A DNA stretch of 64,000 bases from Winogradskyella sp. (GTDB taxonomy: Bacteria; Bacteroidota; Bacteroidia; Flavobacteriales; Flavobacteriaceae), in contig PBLD01000007.1 in assembly GCA_002722255.1 (NCBI GenBank), positions 1 through 64,000 of the forward strand. The letters run 5' to 3'. The notes under the pieces are model-generated. The model was given only the letters and a program-made list of their open reading frames with translations. It ran no database searches and was not told the origin of the DNA. Position numbers and translations under genes: made by a program. Shown here piece by piece: positions 46,490 through 53,780 of the stretch. Each line of letters begins with the position of its first letter. Positions within the stretch are counted from its first letter, which is position 1.

Positions 46490-46909
46490 TTAAAAGATAA
46501 AACTTTCTATTGCTAAATCATAGCTTTTAAGACCAAAACCAAGAATAACGCCTTTAGCATTAGGCGAAATATAAGATTGATGCCTAAACTCTTCTCGTGA
46601 AAAAGTGTTGGATATATGTACTTCTACAACTGGTGTTTGTATCGCTTTTACAGCATCACCAATACCAACAGAAGTATGTGTATATGCTGCCGCGTTTAGA
46701 ATAATACCATCATAATTAAAACCAACTTCTTGTAGCTTATCAATAAGTTCTCCTTCGATATTAGACTGAAAATAGTCTAAATTTACAGTACTGTATTTAG
46801 ATTTTAGTACTTCTAAGTAGTCTTCAAACGTTTGACTACCATATATTTCTGGTTCTCTTTTACCTAAAAGATTCAAATTTGGTCCATTAATTATAATCAG
46901 CTGCTTCAT
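46490..46909 (-). CDS. aroQ: type II 3-dehydroquinate dehydratase
   Basis: About 139 residues; catalyses the third step of the shikimate pathway. Signatures are IINGPNLNLLGKREPEIYG with the catalytic Tyr, AAAYTHTSVGIGDA with the substrate-binding Asn/His region, and VEVHISNTFSREEFRHQSYI with catalytic His and Arg. The ATG at 46909 gives the normal family start; an in-frame upstream extension of nine codons is not family-like. Confidence 0.95.
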   Translation of the reverse strand: MKQLIIINGPNLNLLGKREPEIYGSQTFEDYLEVLKSKYSTVNLDYFQSNIEGELIDKLQEVGFNYDGIILNAAAYTHTSVGIGDAVKAIQTPVVEVHISNTFSREEFRHQSYISPNAKGVILGFGLKSYDLAIESFIF

Positions 46910-46936
46910 AAAGTAAATATAGAAAAATAAGCGCAT

Positions 46937-46966
46937 AAAAAAACCGAAGCAAAAGCTTCGGTTTTT
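46937..46966 (-). terminator. terminator of the beta-barrel gene at 46988
   Basis: AAAACCGAAGC pairs with GCTTCGGTTTT around loop AAAA, with a T-run on the minus strand. It lies 21 bases past the stop of the gene at 46988. Confidence 0.9.
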
Positions 46967-46987
46967 ATTTATTTGTTTTTAGACTTC

Positions 46988-47530
46988 TTAAAAGTGTAAA
47001 GCAAAACCAATGTTGAACTCTAATACACCTTCATCAGTAAAATCTTCATTTAATGATAAGTTGTAACGTAAACCTGGCTCAATTGAAATGTTGTCAGCAA
47101 CAAACCAAGCATAACCACCTTGTAAACCTAACCATAATGGGCTTTCATCACCAAATACATCATCACCTGATGCACCAGTAACGTCTACCTGTACAGGAAA
47201 CTGACTAGCTACATAATATTTAGCACCTACTTTGTATGAAAAAGAAGAAGCTCCATCAAAATCATTATAACCTAGACCTACCTTTACAGCTAAATCATCC
47301 ATTACAAAATAACCTGCTTCACCACCAATAGACCAAATAGTTGTTCCATCTATAGAAGTTAAACCAAAAGAAGTTGTTGATCTGTGAGCAGCACCTGTAG
47401 CACCACCACCAAAACCAGTGTTAGCTTCAACTAACCAAGATCCTTTACTTAGAGCACTAGACTCATCTTCTTGTGCATTAACACTTACAAAAGCAAAAAC
47501 TGCTAAAGCAGTAAAAAGTAATTTTTTCAT
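46988..47530 (-). CDS. outer membrane beta-barrel protein (tandem copy 2)
   Basis: About 180 residues; signal peptide (MKKLLFTALAVFAFVSVNAQ) and an eight-strand barrel that ends EFNIGFALHF, a terminal Phe typical of outer membrane proteins. It closely resembles the neighbour at 47768: the stretch EAGYFVMDDLAVKVGLGY and most strands align. A promoter covers 47564-47592, so the longer in-frame start at 47566 is excluded and the ATG at 47530 is used. Role unknown. Confidence 0.88.
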   Translation of the reverse strand: MKKLLFTALAVFAFVSVNAQEDESSALSKGSWLVEANTGFGGGATGAAHRSTTSFGLTSIDGTTIWSIGGEAGYFVMDDLAVKVGLGYNDFDGASSFSYKVGAKYYVASQFPVQVDVTGASGDDVFGDESPLWLGLQGGYAWFVADNISIEPGLRYNLSLNEDFTDEGVLEFNIGFALHF

Positions 47531-47563
47531 AATTATTTTAAGTTTTAAAATTAATTTGGTCGG

Positions 47564-47592
47564 CAAATGTAAGTTATAGGCTACATATAAAA
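47564..47592 (-). promoter_or_regulatory. Bacteroidetes-type promoter for the barrel gene
   Basis: TTTT (47589-47592), 17-base spacer, TACATTTG (47564-47571), a full -7 match. Start near 47557. Confidence 0.6.
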
Positions 47593-47707
47593 CTTAAAAA
47601 ATTGTTAACAAAAGAGGTATTTTATCGATATTGAAAAAAGCAAAAAAATAGTCTAAAACTATATATGTTTGAGACTATTTAGGGTAATTCTAAATCAAGA
47701 ATATATT

Positions 47708-47739
47708 AAAAAAAGAGAGGCATCTTTGCCTCTCTTTTT
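47708..47739 (-). terminator. terminator of the barrel gene at 47768
   Basis: GAGAGGCA pairs with TGCCTCTC around loop TCTT, flanked by A and T runs; it lies 28 bases past the stop. Confidence 0.9.
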
Positions 47740-47767
47740 ATCTTATTTAAGAATTGTGATTAGATTA

Positions 47768-48304
47768 TCAAAAGTGCAGAGCAAATCCGATTCTAAATTC
47801 AACAATTCCTTCATCTGTATAATCTTCATTCATTGATAAGTTATATCTCAAACCTGGTTCAATAGAAATATTATCAGCTACAAACCATGCATAACCTCCT
47901 TGAAACCCTAGCCAAAGAGGAGTTTCATCACCAAAAACATCATCACCTGAAGCTCCTGTTAAGTCCACCTGTACAGGAAATTGGCTATCAATATAGTATT
48001 TTGCACCTAATTTGTAACTAAAAGAAGAAGCTCCATCAAAATCATTGTAACCTAACCCAAGTTTGACTGCTAAATCATCCATTACAAAATAACCTGCTTC
48101 ACCTCCAACAGACCAAACAGTCATACCATCAATGGAATATAATCCAATACCTGTATTAGCAGTATGTCCCCATTGACCTGCGCCAAAACCGGTATTAGCT
48201 TCAACGACCCAACTTCCTTCAGATAAAGCACTAGATTCACCATCCTGTGCATTTACACTTGCAAAAGCAAATACTGCGAAAGCAGCTAAAAATAATTTTT
48301 TCAT
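47768..48304 (-). CDS. outer membrane beta-barrel protein (tandem copy 1)
   Basis: A 178-residue protein with signal peptide (MKKLFLAAFAVFAFASVNAQ) and a barrel ending EFRIGFALHF. It is a recent duplicate of the gene at 46988: about four of five residues match by eye, and the loops around VEANTGFGAGQWGHTANTG differ most. Each copy has its own terminator and probably its own promoter. Function unknown. Confidence 0.88.
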   Translation of the reverse strand: MKKLFLAAFAVFAFASVNAQDGESSALSEGSWVVEANTGFGAGQWGHTANTGIGLYSIDGMTVWSVGGEAGYFVMDDLAVKLGLGYNDFDGASSFSYKLGAKYYIDSQFPVQVDLTGASGDDVFGDETPLWLGFQGGYAWFVADNISIEPGLRYNLSMNEDYTDEGIVEFRIGFALHF

Positions 48305-48527
48305 AATCTTTTAAGTTTTAAAATTGATTAATACTTTCAAATTAAAGTGTTTTTTTTATAATATTAAAATTTTGAACTAGAGTTATTAACAATATTGTGA
48401 ACAATTTAACATAGTTTACTGATAATCAGTTGTTTAATTTTTACGTTATTAACAAATTTTATAAAAAATACGATGAATTACGTATGATTTTCACTACTTT
48501 TTAGTCCTTAAATCTCTTTTTTACAAC

Positions 48528-49436
48528 ATGAAATGGCCTCAAGCAGTTAAAGATTATAGACATTATTTACAAATTGAACGTGGTTTATCTCTAAACTCCA
48601 TTGAGAATTACAACTATGATATTAAGAAACTTATAAGCTATTTAGAAGACAACCAAATAGATATATCTCCAGATAAGATTAACAATGATCTTATAAAACA
48701 GTTTATTTATACAATATCTAAAACTATTAATCCAAGATCTCAAGGACGGTTAATCTCTGGTTTAAGAAACTTTTTTGATTATCTGGTTTTTGAAAATTAC
48801 AGAGATTCTAATCCTATGGACTTAATTGAATCTCCTAAAATAGGCAGAAAGCTGCCAGATACGTTATCTATTGATGACATTGACTTATTAATAGACACTA
48901 TTGATCTAAGTTACCAGTACCAAGGTGTTAATCTTGGTGAGCGCAATAGAGCGATTATAGAAACCTTGTACAGTTGTGGGCTTCGTGTTAGCGAACTTAT
49001 AGAATTAAAAATTTCTGATTTGTTTTTTGATGAAGGTTTTATAAAAGTAACAGGAAAAGGTGATAAACAACGTTTTGTTCCTATTGGTGAGTCTACACAA
49101 AAATATATTGAAATATGGAAAGGTATTAGAAACCATATTGATGTAAATCCAGAATCTAAAGATATTCTATTCCTTAATTATAAAGGTAACAAACTAACAC
49201 GTGCCATGATTTTTACTATTATTAAAAATCTGGTTAAGAAGTCTGGTTTAAAGAAAACTGTCTCTCCGCATACCTTTAGACATTCCTTTGCTACACATTT
49301 GCTTGAAAATGGTGCAGACCTAAGAGCTATACAAATGATGCTGGGTCACGAAAGTATTACAACAACAGAAGTTTATATGCACGTAGATCGTTCGCACTTA
49401 AGTGATGTTTTAAACAAGTTTCATCCCAGAAAATAA
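48528..49436 (+). CDS. xerD: site-specific tyrosine recombinase XerD
   Basis: A 302-residue recombinase. The N-terminal SAM-like domain reads VKDYRHYLQIERGLSLNSIENY. The catalytic residues are Arg in SCGLRVSELIEL, Lys in TGKGDKQRFV, His-x-x-Arg in HTFRHSFATHLL, His in MLGHESITTT and Tyr in TEVYMHVD. It resolves chromosome dimers at dif, usually with XerC. Divergent from the barrel genes; the 223-base gap before it shows no gene. Which of the Xer pair it is rests on overall similarity. Confidence 0.92.
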   Translation: MKWPQAVKDYRHYLQIERGLSLNSIENYNYDIKKLISYLEDNQIDISPDKINNDLIKQFIYTISKTINPRSQGRLISGLRNFFDYLVFENYRDSNPMDLIESPKIGRKLPDTLSIDDIDLLIDTIDLSYQYQGVNLGERNRAIIETLYSCGLRVSELIELKISDLFFDEGFIKVTGKGDKQRFVPIGESTQKYIEIWKGIRNHIDVNPESKDILFLNYKGNKLTRAMIFTIIKNLVKKSGLKKTVSPHTFRHSFATHLLENGADLRAIQMMLGHESITTTEVYMHVDRSHLSDVLNKFHPRK

Positions 49437-49469
49437 AAAGGCGCTCTAAACTAATAGAACACCCTTTTA
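49436..49469. terminator. imperfect bidirectional terminator between xerD and rny
   Basis: AAAAGG pairs with CCTTTT and CTCTA with TAGA across a short loop, with mismatches between. It sits in the convergent 55-base gap. Confidence 0.45.
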
Positions 49470-49491
49470 CATTACTTGAGTTAGTTATTCT

Positions 49492-51069
49492 TTATTTAGC
49501 AATATTTACTGCTCTTGTTTCTCTTATCACTGTAACTTTAACTTGTCCTGGATACGTCATATCGGTTTGAATTTTTTGAGAAATTTCAAAAGATAAGCTT
49601 GCTGCTTTATCGTCCGATACTTTTTCGCTCTCTACAATAACGCGCAATTCTCTACCTGCTTGTATTGCATAAGCTTTTTTAACACCTGTAAAACCAAAGG
49701 CTACATCTTCTAAATCTTTAAGACGTTGTATGTAGGAATCTAAAACTTGACGTCTTGCTCCTGGTCTAGCACCAGAGATGGCATCACAAACTTGAATTAT
49801 TGGAGATAACAACGTTGTCATTTCAATTTCATCATGGTGAGCACCAATAGCATTACAAACTTCTGGTTTTTCACCATGTTTTTCTGCCCATTGCATACCT
49901 AAGATAGCGTGTGGAGTTTCTACATCTGTTTCAGAAGATGGTACTTTACCTATATCATGTAATAATCCTGCTCGTTTTGCAAGCTTAGGATTTAAACCTA
50001 ATTCGGCAGCCATTACACCACAAAGCTTGGCAACTTCTCTAGAGTGTTGTAGTAAGTTTTGACCGTAAGATGAACGATACTTCATACGACCCACCATCTT
50101 TATCAATTCTGGGTGTAATCCGTGAATACCTAAATCTATTACAGTTCGCTTACCAACTTCTATAATTTCTTGTTCAATTTGTTTTTGCGTTTTCTTTACT
50201 ACTTCTTCAATTCTTGCAGGATGTATTCTACCATCTGTTACCAATTTATGAAGCGATAAACGTGCTACTTCACGTCTTACAGAATCAAAACAAGATAAAA
50301 TAATAGCTTCTGGAGTATCATCTACAATAATCTCTACACCAGTTGCTGCTTCAATAGCTCTAATATTTCGACCTTCTCTACCAATAATTCTACCTTTAAC
50401 ATCATCAGATTCTATGTTAAAGACAGACACACAATTATCAACAGCTTCTTCCGTACCTATACGCTGAATCGTGTTAATGATAATCTTTTTAGCCTCTTGC
50501 TGTGCCGTTAATTTAGCCTCTTCTAATCGATCTTGTACATAAGCCATAGCATCTGTTTTGGCTTCTTCCTTAAGTGACTCTACTAGTTGCTCCTTAGCTT
50601 CATCTGCAGAAAGCTGCGAAATAACTTCAAGCTGCTTAATCTGGCTTTTATGCGCCTTTTCTATTTCATCTTTCTTTTTATCTAAAAAATCGAGTCTAAA
50701 GTTATAATCCTTTATCTTATCATCTAAAGATTGATTAGACTTTTTAGCTTTTGAAAGCTCATTAGAAACTTGAGATTCCTTATCTCTAATGCGCTTTTCG
50801 GCTTCTGCCATTTTCTTATCTCTAGATAATATAACCTTTTCGTGCTCAGCTTTGAGTTCAATAAATTTCTCTTTAGCCTGAAGTATTTTATCCTTTTTTA
50901 AAGCTTCTGCATCTGCTTTAGCTTTTTTTAAAATTGATTTGGATTCGCTCTCTGCATTAGCAATTAACTTAGATGCTTTGCCCTTCTCTAAAGATTTAGC
51001 AATTACGTAGCCTATTATTAATCCTAATACCACTCCTCCAACTATAAATAGTATCGTGTTAGTGTCCAT
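49492..51069 (-). CDS. rny: ribonuclease Y
   Basis: A 525-residue membrane-anchored endoribonuclease that starts mRNA decay. Order: N-terminal membrane helix ([19 protein letters not shown]), a long charged coiled coil (~30-210), a KH RNA-binding domain ([20 protein letters not shown]) and an HD domain ([21 protein letters not shown]). Full family length. It lies downstream of the 6S-type RNA and zapA on the same strand. Confidence 0.96.
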   Translation of the reverse strand: MDTNTILFIVGGVVLGLIIGYVIAKSLEKGKASKLIANAESESKSILKKAKADAEALKKDKILQAKEKFIELKAEHEKVILSRDKKMAEAEKRIRDKESQVSNELSKAKKSNQSLDDKIKDYNFRLDFLDKKKDEIEKAHKSQIKQLEVISQLSADEAKEQLVESLKEEAKTDAMAYVQDRLEEAKLTAQQEAKKIIINTIQRIGTEEAVDNCVSVFNIESDDVKGRIIGREGRNIRAIEAATGVEIIVDDTPEAIILSCFDSVRREVARLSLHKLVTDGRIHPARIEEVVKKTQKQIEQEIIEVGKRTVIDLGIHGLHPELIKMVGRMKYRSSYGQNLLQHSREVAKLCGVMAAELGLNPKLAKRAGLLHDIGKVPSSETDVETPHAILGMQWAEKHGEKPEVCNAIGAHHDEIEMTTLLSPIIQVCDAISGARPGARRQVLDSYIQRLKDLEDVAFGFTGVKKAYAIQAGRELRVIVESEKVSDDKAASLSFEISQKIQTDMTYPGQVKVTVIRETRAVNIAK

Positions 51070-51091
51070 GATTTGTGTTTAGTTTAGTATA

Positions 51092-51280
51092 TAAAAAAAG
51101 CCTACATCAGTTTTGGATTTTGTATAAACTCCTTAAAAACAAGTTTAGGGCTAACAAACTGATCAAGGATCTGCCCAAATACATAATGTATTAGCAGCAT
51201 GCTTTTACAATTTAAACTCACCCTTTTTAAAGAATTAACGTTGAGTTTATCAAAAAATATAACTAATGTAGGCAGTAACC
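51092..51280 (-). ncRNA. ssrS: 6S-type RNA (SsrS, 6S-Flavo-like)
   Basis: The 238-base gap between zapA and rny holds a long hairpin RNA on the minus strand. Its ends pair over 13 positions: GCCTACATTAGTT (51273-51261) with AACTGATGTAGGC (51112-51100), with one G-U pair, directly followed by a T-run terminator (51099-51092). Size (~180-190 bases), closing stem, and location next to zapA match 6S RNA, which binds RNA polymerase during slow growth. The central open bubble was judged by eye only, and the 5' end is approximate. Confidence 0.82.
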
Positions 51281-51307
51281 TTTTTTGTATTTTAAAGAAC
51301 GTACGAG

Positions 51308-51595
51308 TTAAATATGCTGATTCAACAGGTCATTTAAAGCTTCTAACTTTTCTTGCACCTCTTCGTTTACATATTCTTTATCTATCGATTTTTGCTCTAC
51401 CTGAGCTGCAAACTGCAAGGCACACATTGCCAATACATCTTGCTTATCTCTTACAGAGTAATTTTGCTCAAACTGACCAATCATTGCCTCTATCTTTTTT
51501 GTGGCCTTACGTAAACCTTCTTCCTGCTTAGGATTAATTGTCAACGGATATACTCTATTGGCAATAGAAAGCTTAATTTTTAATTGATCTGACAT
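51308..51595 (-). CDS. zapA: cell division protein ZapA
   Basis: A 95-residue protein of the ZapA family, which binds FtsZ and bundles the Z-ring. It starts KIKLSIANRVYPLTINPKQEEGL, has the globular head, then a C-terminal coiled coil (EYVNEEVQEKLEALNDLL). Length matches the short bacterial form. It lies 19 bases after a coiled-coil gene and before the 6S RNA, an order seen in many bacteria. Confidence 0.92.
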   Translation of the reverse strand: MSDQLKIKLSIANRVYPLTINPKQEEGLRKATKKIEAMIGQFEQNYSVRDKQDVLAMCALQFAAQVEQKSIDKEYVNEEVQEKLEALNDLLNQHI

Positions 51596-51614
51596 CTAGT
51601 CTAAATTTACAACT

Positions 51615-51905
51615 TTATTCTGAGAGTTGACCTATACAATGATCAATTTCTCTTATAAGTGCATTTATTTTGAGCTTTGTTTCTCGTTTATTATCGTCAC
51701 TACCAAGCATTGAATTTGCTATTTTGAGTGTTTCATACTTATCTGCCCAAGAAGCAATTTCTTCTTGTTGCTCCAGAAGCCTTTGTTGCTGTTCTTCAAG
51801 CTGTTGAGACAATCTTGCGTTGGTTTGCTTTAAGACTTCTTGCTTATGTAAAACCTTGCTGATTTTATTCTCTAAAGCATCAACAATTTCTTCTATTTTA
51901 CTCAT
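51615..51905 (-). CDS. small coiled-coil protein upstream of zapA
   Basis: A 96-residue protein, mostly one coiled coil rich in Gln and Glu (ARLSQQLEEQQQRLLEQQEE), with a C-terminal segment INALIREIDHCIGQL. It lies directly upstream of zapA with a 19-base gap. Short coiled-coil proteins encoded beside zapA are usual in Bacteroidetes; a ZapB-like division role is plausible but rests on position and shape only. Confidence 0.8.
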   Translation of the reverse strand: MSKIEEIVDALENKISKVLHKQEVLKQTNARLSQQLEEQQQRLLEQQEEIASWADKYETLKIANSMLGSDDNKRETKLKINALIREIDHCIGQLSE

Positions 51906-52035
51906 TTAAGTAATTCAATACTGTTGAAACAAATTTAACATACCTATTTAAAAAACACAATTCTTTTACAATTATTTTTAATTGAGATAACAACTTAAAA
52001 ATTAAAACGTTCAGAAAAATAATACAGTTTTCTGG

Positions 52036-52066
52036 TTTGCAATTCTTGTTCAATTTGATATTTTAG
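52036..52066 (+). promoter_or_regulatory. Bacteroidetes-type promoter for the M23 peptidase operon
   Basis: TTTG (52036-52039), 19-base spacer, TATTTTAG (52059-52066; one mismatch to TAnnTTTG). Start near 52073, so the ATG at 52084 is used rather than the GTG at 52075. Confidence 0.6.
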
Positions 52067-52083
52067 CTGTAATAGTGCTCTTT

Positions 52084-53769
52084 ATGAAAAAAATTTTGCT
52101 TTTACTTTTGGTTTCGAGTTCATTGTTTTCACAATCAGAATATCCTCAAGACTATTTTAGAAATCCATTAGACATCACTTTGGTACTTTCTGGAACTTTT
52201 GCAGAATTGAGATCTGCCCATTTTCATTCTGGATTAGATATTAAAACGCAACGTAAAGTAGGCTTAAAGGTTTATGCTGCCGCAGAAGGCTATGTGAGCA
52301 GAATAAAAATCTCACATTATGGTTATGGCAAAGCACTTTATGTTACGCATCCTAATGGATATACAACTGTGTATGCACATCTTCAGAAATTTTCTGATCG
52401 TATAGAAAAGTATATAAAGGAATGCCAATACGAAAAGGAAAGCTATGAGGTTGAAGTTTTTCCTAGTACAGAAGAATTATTAGTTGCTCCAAATGAAGTT
52501 ATTGCATATTCTGGCAATACTGGTGGTTCTGGCGGACCACATTTGCACTTTGAGATTAGAGACAATCAAGAACGACCTATAAACCCTATGATGTTTGGCA
52601 TTGATATAAAGGACTCTAAACGTCCGTTTGTATCTGCTGTGTATGCTTATCCTAAAGATGAAAATGCTGTAATTAATGGCAAAAATGAGCGTGTTCCTCT
52701 ACGTCTAATTCCTCAACAAAATGGAGACTACGAGGTTGAAAAAATTACAGCATATGGTAATATTGGATTTGGTGTTACCTCATATGACAAGCAAGATTTA
52801 GCACCCAATAATAATGGTGTTAGTAACATACAAACCTTTTTTAACGGTAATAAAAGTCTCGAAATAGACTTTAAGCGTTTTAGCTTCGATGAAACAAAAC
52901 ATATAAAACGTCTTATCGATTACGAATACTTTAAAACTAAAAAGTCTCGTATTCAGAAATTATTCATTGAAGAAAATAATCCATTAAGCCTCTATAAAGA
53001 TGCTTATGATAATGGTTACATTAACGTTGAAGACAGTACATCATCTGTATACAAAGCAAGAATAAGAGATTATAAAGGCAATGAAACTTGGGTAAACATT
53101 CCTATTAGAGGCAAATACGAAACACTAAAACCATTAGAAAATGACTTTTCTAATAAAACCACCATTTATTCTGACCAAGCGACAGAATTAAAATCTGGTC
53201 TCATTACAGTTAACTTTTATAAAAACACTGTTTATGAAGATGTAGATATAGATTTTAGTGTAAGTTCTGATACGCTTCACCTCCATGAAGACAAGATTCC
53301 TTTACAAAAGAATTTTTATATCAATTATGATTTAAGCAATTACAAAACAGAACACCTCGACAAAATCTTTATTGCCAAGTTATATGGTTATTACAAAAGA
53401 CCAAGCTATGTTAGCACAAAAAGAAAAGGTAATGTTCTCAGTGCAGGTAGCAAAAATTTCGGCACCTATACCTTAGCAATGGATACTGTAGCACCTACAA
53501 TTTCACCTGTAAATTTTAAAGACAAAAAATGGTTAAGTAAATACCGCTACCTAAAAGTAAAAATAGACGATGATTTATCTGGAATAAGCAAGTACAGAGC
53601 AACAGTTAACGGCAAATGGATTTTAATGGAGTATGATTATAAAACTAAAATGTTGGTACACGATTTTAATGATAATATCGTTAAAGACACTAAGAATGAT
53701 TTAAAGATAATTGTTACCGATAATGTTGGAAATAGTTCTACATTTGAAGCAACCTTTTTTAGAAAATAA
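52084..53769 (+). CDS. M23 family metallopeptidase
   Basis: About 561 residues with a signal peptide (LLLLLVSSSLFSQ). A LytM/M23 zinc domain occupies ~35-195: HFHSGLDIKT (ligands His and Asp), TTVYAHLQK and GGPHLHFEIRDN (His-x-His). The remaining ~360 residues are beta-rich and contain no named domain that I can see. M23 enzymes cut peptide bonds in peptidoglycan or in other proteins. The zinc residues are complete, so activity is likely. Followed 11 bases later by a TonB-dependent receptor gene. Confidence 0.9.
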   Translation: MKKILLLLLVSSSLFSQSEYPQDYFRNPLDITLVLSGTFAELRSAHFHSGLDIKTQRKVGLKVYAAAEGYVSRIKISHYGYGKALYVTHPNGYTTVYAHLQKFSDRIEKYIKECQYEKESYEVEVFPSTEELLVAPNEVIAYSGNTGGSGGPHLHFEIRDNQERPINPMMFGIDIKDSKRPFVSAVYAYPKDENAVINGKNERVPLRLIPQQNGDYEVEKITAYGNIGFGVTSYDKQDLAPNNNGVSNIQTFFNGNKSLEIDFKRFSFDETKHIKRLIDYEYFKTKKSRIQKLFIEENNPLSLYKDAYDNGYINVEDSTSSVYKARIRDYKGNETWVNIPIRGKYETLKPLENDFSNKTTIYSDQATELKSGLITVNFYKNTVYEDVDIDFSVSSDTLHLHEDKIPLQKNFYINYDLSNYKTEHLDKIFIAKLYGYYKRPSYVSTKRKGNVLSAGSKNFGTYTLAMDTVAPTISPVNFKDKKWLSKYRYLKVKIDDDLSGISKYRATVNGKWILMEYDYKTKMLVHDFNDNIVKDTKNDLKIIVTDNVGNSSTFEATFFRK

Positions 53770-53780
53770 AACTAAACTAA

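Noticed and set aside
47531-47566. Longer N-terminus for the barrel protein at 46988
   Set aside because: The extension (MPTKLILKLKII) would be encoded within the promoter and breaks the signal peptide layout seen in the duplicate.
51199-51531. Plus-strand open frame across the 6S RNA and zapA
   Set aside because: It crosses a structured RNA and a conserved gene on the other strand and resembles no protein.
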